Source of the DNA: JBBRBB01 sp963830175
GTDB lineage: Bacteria; Bacteroidota; Bacteroidia; Chitinophagales; Chitinophagaceae
Direction of reading: 5' to 3'
Assembly: GCA_963830175.1 (NCBI GenBank)
Contig: CAWHKV010000002.1
Span: 1,150,653-1,214,652 of the forward strand
Length of the DNA stretch: 64,000 bases
Each line of letters begins with the position of its first letter. Position 1 is the first letter of the stretch. Of this stretch, positions 59,013-64,000 are shown one piece after another. Under the pieces are notes generated by a model that was not told where the DNA came from, searched no databases, and was given only the letters and a program-made list of their open reading frames with translations. A program made the position numbers and the translations under genes.

Positions 59013-59851
59013 TGGCGCCTTAACGCATTCAGAAAAATATATTCAAAGCCAACCATAAAACTGTTTTTTGAGAGGCGATAAATATCACCATTCAACTGAA
59101 ACCGGTAACCAAGATTCAATTTCATCGTGCTTTTAAAAATTGCCTGTATGGATGGTGCAAAGTCTACAAAAAACTTTTCCGCAGGAAAATCAATATTTCG
59201 ACTGCCGATCACTTCTGCATATAAATTGATATTTGTCTGGTCAAAATTCCTGTACTCAAACGGCAACAGCAGGTAACCCGCAGAAATGGAGTAATTAAAT
59301 GAACGGTAGGCATAGCGCTGAGGATATACTTTATTCCAGCGTTGATTGTTCAACACTTCATTCCAGCTTCCTGTAGCAGAAAATGCCAGTTTATTCAAAA
59401 GTTGCGTAGTTATCAAACCTGCCTGCACGCCGGTTTGATCTCCCATCGTCACATTGATTTCGTTATGGTCTAAGTGATTCCGGCTGTATCCTGCAGCACC
59501 AAAAGCAGCCATGCGAAAATGTTTATGTACATCATCGTTTGAAAGAAAACGGTATTTAGCATAAAGCCGCACTCCTTCCCAAATGAGTTTATCGCCGTGC
59601 ATATCAGACAGGCCAACGCCCAGATGCAACATCCATTTCTTACTGAAGCCAAACATTAGCTCCGGCATATGGCGCTGCAAAATTTTATTCCCGGTATGTA
59701 CTCCTTTTTGGAAAAAAGAAGCATTTTTTATGGAAATAGAATTTGCAGGCATGTTTGATGCCGGTTCTGAATAAGGAAATAATTCCTGGCCTCTTGTAAT
59801 TAAAATGGAAAATGAGAACAATAAAAGAAAAATGGTCTTCATAAAAAACAA
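59009..59851 (-). CDS. Outer-membrane beta-barrel protein
   Basis: 280 residues (or 277 from Met4). Signal peptide (KTIFLLLFSFSILITRGQ). Alternating polar/hydrophobic strands follow (MLHLGVGLSDMHGDKL, GAAGYSRNHLDHNE, MKLNLGYRFQL, NSFMVGFEYIFLNALRRH). No family can be named with confidence. It lies directly downstream of two HMA genes, after a shared terminator-like hairpin, and may export or bind metal ions (inference). Confidence 0.65.
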   Translation of the reverse strand: MFFMKTIFLLLFSFSILITRGQELFPYSEPASNMPANSISIKNASFFQKGVHTGNKILQRHMPELMFGFSKKWMLHLGVGLSDMHGDKLIWEGVRLYAKYRFLSNDDVHKHFRMAAFGAAGYSRNHLDHNEINVTMGDQTGVQAGLITTQLLNKLAFSATGSWNEVLNNQRWNKVYPQRYAYRSFNYSISAGYLLLPFEYRNFDQTNINLYAEVIGSRNIDFPAEKFFVDFAPSIQAIFKSTMKLNLGYRFQLNGDIYRLSKNSFMVGFEYIFLNALRRH

Positions 59852-59874
59852 AGCCCTCCACCTTAGCAGAGGGC
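59843..59874 (-). terminator. Terminator downstream of the HMA protein gene
   Basis: On the minus strand GCCCTC pairs with GAGGGC around a 10-base loop, followed by TTTGTTTTTT. Confidence 0.75.
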
Positions 59875-59881
59875 TATAATT

Positions 59882-60424
59882 TTAAATCACTACATGATAA
59901 ATACGAGTATCGTTTAAAGACTTTTCAGACGGGCAACAGTTTGCCATTCGGCCAGTTTGTATGCATGGCATTTTGGTCATAGCTGAATATTTTTTAAACT
60001 CCTTAGCGGTGACAAAACCTTTATCTACGAGGGAAAAACTCACCGTGCCATTAAGCGTCTGATCGTTGCCATTCAAAAAATGAAAGTAATGACTGCCTAT
60101 TTTTACATGTTCATCTTTTTGAAGTTTTATACTATTCAAATCAGCAGTGATCTTTAAAGATGCGACGGAAAAACCAGCATCTTCGACTGCCTTGTTTAAA
60201 ACATCAAAATCAACTCCACTGTTTTCTTTGAACGATAAATTGTACTGCTGGTTCTTTATGTCTACCTGTACTTTGTCTACGAACTCTACTTTTTCTAAAG
60301 CCAGCTTCACTGCTTTTGAACACATAGAGCAGGTTAATCCACTTGCCTGTAGAGAAACCTTTTTTACCTGCCCAAAAGAGGTTGTTGCAATAAGCATCAG
60401 GGTTATTACTACTAATTTTTTCAT
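59882..60424 (-). CDS. Exported HMA-domain (heavy-metal-associated) protein
   Basis: 180 residues from the ATG at 60424 (MKKLVVITLMLIATTSFGQ signal peptide); an in-frame Met upstream at 60481 overlaps the previous gene and is rejected. The HMA motif is GLTCSMCSKAVKLALEK (about 28-44; Cys31 and Cys34). The C-terminal part (about 95-180) has HYFHFLNG, MPCIQTGRMANCCPSEKS. It probably carries or senses copper-type ions in the periplasm. Sixteen bases after the Cys-tailed HMA gene, likely one operon. Confidence 0.85.
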   Translation of the reverse strand: MKKLVVITLMLIATTSFGQVKKVSLQASGLTCSMCSKAVKLALEKVEFVDKVQVDIKNQQYNLSFKENSGVDFDVLNKAVEDAGFSVASLKITADLNSIKLQKDEHVKIGSHYFHFLNGNDQTLNGTVSFSLVDKGFVTAKEFKKYSAMTKMPCIQTGRMANCCPSEKSLNDTRIYHVVI

Positions 60425-60440
60425 ACACTTATATTTAAGG

Positions 60441-60902
60441 TTAGCCTTTTTTGCAACAGTCTTTTTTATCACAGCCGGCATTTGTGCAGCAGCTCATATC
60501 TTTTGCACATTTGCCATCCTTCATGCACGCCGCTTCTTTGCATTTGGCATCATCGCAGCAGCTGGATGACGCAGCTCTATCGTACTGGCAGCAATCATCT
60601 AATTTGTTATAAGCTTCTTCTGTTGCTTTATAATCGGGAGTATCATACCCGGTAGCGGCAATTGATTTTTCGATCTTTGCTTTGTTGGTGGAAGTGCTAT
60701 TATACTTAACAGTTAAAATTTTACTGTCCTGGTCCCAAAGCGCATACGTAGCACCGGCTTTTTTTGCACCGGCTTCTATTTTCTTTTTACAGGTGCCACA
60801 TTCGCCGGACACTTTAAAGCTTTCGGTTTTTGCTTGCGCAAAACTGCTGATTGTTATAGATAAAAACAGGCAAGAGAAGAGAATTGCTTTTAGCGTTTTC
60901 AT
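60441..60902 (-). CDS. HMA-like protein with metallothionein-like Cys tail
   Basis: 153 residues. Signal peptide (KAILFSCLFLSITISSFAQ). An HMA-like domain (about 25-95) has the metal site GECGTCKKKIE. From about residue 102 to 153 twelve Cys occur in CC and C clusters (DDCCQYD, SSSCCDDAKC, MSCCTNAGC, KDCCKKG), forming a metallothionein-like tail. Such a tail could buffer or donate soft metals. Upstream partner of the second HMA gene. Confidence 0.85.
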   Translation of the reverse strand: MKTLKAILFSCLFLSITISSFAQAKTESFKVSGECGTCKKKIEAGAKKAGATYALWDQDSKILTVKYNSTSTNKAKIEKSIAATGYDTPDYKATEEAYNKLDDCCQYDRAASSSCCDDAKCKEAACMKDGKCAKDMSCCTNAGCDKKDCCKKG

Positions 60903-60975
60903 TTTAATAATTTATAAGTGATAGAAATGATTATAGGGAATGCAATGCATTCAAACTTGAAGAAAAAGAATCATT

Positions 60976-61361
60976 CTATATTCTGAAAACGCAATTTTGA
61001 AGATAGGTATCTTGCTTGCTCAAAGGCGGCCCGTGGGCAAACGGAGACTGGGGTTGAGATTTAAATCTAGGACTGAAAAAATATTCTGAATGGTTTGAAA
61101 GGGCAACAATTGCAACAGAAAAATCAGGTGCAGTTGTTTTAGCAAGTGACTGGTCAAGTTTACCCTTTACCATTTTCACATCATCCTTACAACAGCCTTT
61201 GCTTGTAGAAATATGCATTCCGCACTTATTGCATTTGTCATGACTTCATCGCCTAACTGCTACAGAGTCAATTTTATCCATGCAATAGTGAACGGACACC
61301 ACAAAGCCTGTGCTGAAAACAAATAAGAAAGAAGCAATATGGAAGCGAGTAGCTTTTTCAT
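60976..61361 (-). CDS. HYC_CC_PP-family protein, frame disrupted
   Basis: About 128 residues. The start at 61361 gives MKKLLASILLLSYLFS; after a frame change the conserved VHYCMDKIDSV follows, and after another the block HDKCNKCGMHISTSKGCCKDD and the tail PFAHGPPLSKQDTYLQN to 60976. HYC, paired CC and PP are the family hallmarks. The family is found in Bacteroidota next to metal-resistance genes; role unknown. Two or three indels are needed. Confidence 0.7.
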
Positions 61362-61421
61362 TTGCACTTCAAATATAGAAAGACTCTTAAAAAGAACAAG
61401 CTGATTTGAAGTCTGCGGTCG

Positions 61422-63489
61422 TTAATTAACAAATGTCCAATAAATACCAACGCGGAAAAACAGGCCCGGCGTATAATAATTTGGTGCCGCGAGGTTGTTA
61501 ACGTTAAAGCCAAAGCCTTCATAAAAATTAACAGTGTTCAAATTTTCCACCCTCACAAACGCTTTAAATGTGCGAATGCGTAAATGGAGATAGGCATGAA
61601 CATCCGGCCGGTTGCTGATAGTTAATGAATCCTGGTAAAAAAATTGTCCTAACACCGGCGAATAATTGTCTGCCTTGTATGGTGTATTGTATCGTACTTC
61701 AATGCCGGTAGAAAGATTTAGTTACATGAAAAAATCGCCCTTCATAGGCAAAACGGTTTCTTGTGTAAATAACCGGGACGTTTACTGCGGCGCCGCCTGC
61801 CTTTTGTTGCACATAAACCTCGGAATGAAATTCAAATGCCGGCTTATGCTGAAAAGTTTTAATACCACTTATCCGCAATAAATTAAACAAGGCATTTTCC
61901 TGCTGCAGTGTTGTTATAGCCATCGAGGTAGAGATAATTGCTGACAAGATAGTAATCACCTTTAATTGCAAATTCAGTTTCGGGATAAAATAGGCCGCAA
62001 AAAAATGTGCCGTGTTTTCCTTTGAAAAACTTTTTGGTACATCTAAATAAAAAGAACTGCGCTGGTTATAAATAAATGAAGGAGAACGGTTGAAATTGTC
62101 AGAACCAACCTGTAACGTTCCCAGTCTTTCACTGAACAAACGTTGCAGACTAATAGATGCCTGGTAGTCGCCTGAATTAAGACCTGCTGTATATAACCTT
62201 CCGGTGGCAGTAATATCCCATTTATTGCTTTTTGTGCGGTTGCGATATTCGCCATGAGCAATAATGTTATAAAACGATTGATCGCTTCCTTTTAAATTTC
62301 CTTTGAGTATTTGCAACTCCACTCCTGCTTTAATAAATTGTTGCAGGTTATTGGCATCAGGAAACTGGTAAGCAGAAAAATCATTGCTAAATTCACTCCA
62401 GCGGTCTTGCAGGTAAACGGAATCACCACGATGAAAATTAATGCCGTAGTTAGCACATAGTAGGTAGAGTCAGGAACATTACCAACCGCTGAAGAGGGAA
62501 AATCCTGGAAAATGTAGTCATACTTTCCAGAGCGAAGTTATGTTCAAAACGAAGCCGCGGATAAAAAAGCGGGATAACCGTTGAATCTGTAACCAGCGAA
62601 TCTTTACTTCCAAGATCATACTGCTGGCGCAAGAAAAATATCGACTCATTCCGATTCTTTGTGACCAGTGGTACAAAGGGAGCATTGGGCCTAAAGAAGG
62701 CTGCCGCCAATCTGCGTAGGAATAGTAAACCGCTTGTCGAAAGTTGGATCATCGAGATAATCCTGGTCGGATAAAATACCACCACTTTCCACGCTTTATT
62801 TTATTATTCATCAGAACAAAATAATTGTTATATCGCTTGTTAGGCGACTGGTACCAGGAGCTTAAGCTGGTAACTGCTATGATTATTTTTCCGGTTACGA
62901 AAAATGCCCGGTGCACTAAGCAAGCGAAATTGAAAGCAATGGCATTCCAGTACGGGCTTGATGTTTTGCGTATGCAAAATATCAATCATTTGCTCCTGGT
63001 TGGAGCCAGCATATAACCCAATTCAGTGTAAGGCTTGGGTGTATTAAAGAAACGTACATTTTCTGGTTTCAGTTTATACACATCAAAGCTATGAAAGCCA
63101 GGATCCCAGCCTGTTGTGGCCCGCGGAGAAAAAAGCAAGGAACGGGTGGCTGAGCCATCATTACTTAAATAGACATGCGTAGCGGGAATGGGAAACCGGG
63201 TTGTATAATCCCGGATGGACGTATCAAAAGAGCTCACACGACTGGATGAAAAAAAATACACTTTTACTTTCAGGCTGTCGTCGCTGTAGTCGCGCCTTTC
63301 AACATTACTCAGCGTAGTATCGGTTTTAGCCTGACCGATATTAGTCGGCTTGGTGGCTCCGTTAGTCGTTGTAATGTTTGCCGGTCTGCGAACGTTGCCC
63401 GGCAACCTGATTGGGTCTTGTGCCCGCGACACAACACTGCTTAAAACAAGCAGCAGGCAAAAGAAGATTTTATTGAGGGGTGCTTTCAA
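61422..63489 (-). CDS. Porin_10-type putative porin, frame disrupted several times
   Basis: About 689 residues when joined. Signal peptide (NKIFFCLLLVLSSVVSRAQ) and an N-terminal linker, then SLKVKVYFFSSSRVSSFDTS, HVYLSNDGSATRSLLFSPR and QEQMIDILHTQNIKP, all typical of the Bacteroidota porin family (PF14121). Further fragments in other frames give SWYQSPNKRYNNYFVL, LEILKGNLKGSDQSFYN-like barrel strands, and a terminal YTPGLFFRVGIYWTFVN to 61422. At least four indels lie between 61660 and 63000. It forms a general outer-membrane channel. Confidence 0.8.
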
Positions 63490-63499
63490 TAGATCAGGA

Positions 63500-64000
63500 T
63501 TAAAGTAGAGCGATCAGTTCGCGAAAGATGGCAGAAAATTTCGGTTCGGCTTCTTTGGCCGCCTGAAGCACTTCATCATGAGTGATCGTATTTTCTTCCT
63601 CCCTCACTCCTATATCGGTGATAACACTCATAGCAAAAACAGCCATACCGGAATGTGAAGCGGCGATAACTTCCTGGACTGTACTCATTCCCACAGCATG
63701 TGCTCCTAATAATTGAATGAGTTTATACTCTGCACGGGTTTCAAACGTGGGGCCGGTAACGCCAAAGTAAACTCCTTCCTTTAATTCAATGTTATTCTGC
63801 TGAGCTATGGCCTTTGCGCTTGCAATCAATTCCTTTTTATACGGCTCACTCATATCCGCAAAGCGGGGACCAAGGCGATTATCATTTGCCCCAAGCAATG
63901 GATTTTTTACGGCGAAGGAAATATGGTCGGTAATGATCATCAGGTCGCCAACTTTAAAGCCTTCACCTACGCCACCGGCTGCGTTCGAAATAAGAATGGT
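63500..64000 (-). CDS. punA: Purine-nucleoside phosphorylase, partial (runs off right edge)
   Basis: About 167 C-terminal residues are visible. GLTNAAGG-type start is seen as ILISNAAGGVGEGFKVGDL near the edge, then IITDHISF, GPTFETRAEYKL (purine-binding Glu and Met block, about 84-95 of the visible part), VGMSTVQEVIAASHSG and AMSVITD. These are diagnostic of trimeric PNP (PunA/DeoD2 type), which phosphorolyses purine nucleosides in salvage. The N-terminus is outside the window. Confidence 0.93.
   Translation of the reverse strand, partial: TILISNAAGGVGEGFKVGDLMIITDHISFAVKNPLLGANDNRLGPRFADMSEPYKKELIASAKAIAQQNNIELKEGVYFGVTGPTFETRAEYKLIQLLGAHAVGMSTVQEVIAASHSGMAVFAMSVITDIGVREEENTITHDEVLQAAKEAEPKFSAIFRELIALL

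Overview
The window looks like chromosomal DNA of a Bacteroidota bacterium, most likely of the Chitinophagaceae/Sphingobacteriia type. Evidence: a protein with a type IX secretion/gliding C-terminal domain, a TonB-dependent receptor, a Porin_10-type porin, an HYC_CC_PP-type protein, a type B L31, many Bacteroidota-only DUF lipoproteins, AT-rich intergenic regions and few Shine-Dalgarno sites. No rRNA, tRNA, CRISPR array, transposase or integrase was seen.

Layout. 0-6 kb: a partial glutaminase-family protein, a lectin/DUF5005 lipoprotein, a GntP permease, a GNAT acetyltransferase, a ChbG/YdjC deacetylase and a DUF4440-like lipoprotein closed by a strong terminator. 6-9.3 kb: a tight four-gene operon (small conserved protein, MFS permease, Ntn asparaginase, CutC). 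9.3-19 kb: housekeeping genes (YitT, SerA, L31, a Cys/Met PLP enzyme, MiaA, a sigma-54 activator, a TonB receptor, PdhB). 19-29.7 kb: a T9SS surface protein, Mn catalase with a DsbA-like partner, a Tudor/Agenet-like secreted protein, a metzincin-type protease, a cupin, a possible HExxH protein and a flavodoxin-like reductase.

29.7-47.2 kb is the most unusual part. About 17 small, functionally unrelated genes all point the same way (ester cyclase, creatininase, nitrilase, FMN reductase, methyltransferases, lipocalin, amidohydrolases, DUF2306, DUF1624, ankyrin, metallopeptidase, VOC and others). Many are followed just after the stop codon by a related 60-200 bp repeat that starts near YAACA, carries TGCAAGTG/CACCTGCA complementary arms and often ends near a CGTTRR-like site. 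This is the architecture of a chromosomal integron gene-cassette array with attC-like sites, or of something analogous; no integrase lies inside the window. A second repeat type, including a 250-bp foldback, occupies 44.4-46.7 kb.

47.3-64 kb: an NmrA-like gene, a DUF305 gene, a CocE/NonD hydrolase, DUF4268, PdxJ, a metallo-beta-lactamase-fold hydrolase, a pectate-lyase-like beta-helix protein, an ATP-grasp-like protein, a metal-handling cluster (outer-membrane proteins, two HMA proteins, HYC_CC_PP), a Porin_10 protein and a purine nucleoside phosphorylase cut by the window edge.

Caution: from about 15.6 kb onward at least 15 otherwise recognisable genes are broken by one- or two-base indels, several in homopolymers, with homology resuming in the next frame. 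This pattern fits residual sequencing error better than real pseudogenes. Such genes are given here with their full reconstructed extent.
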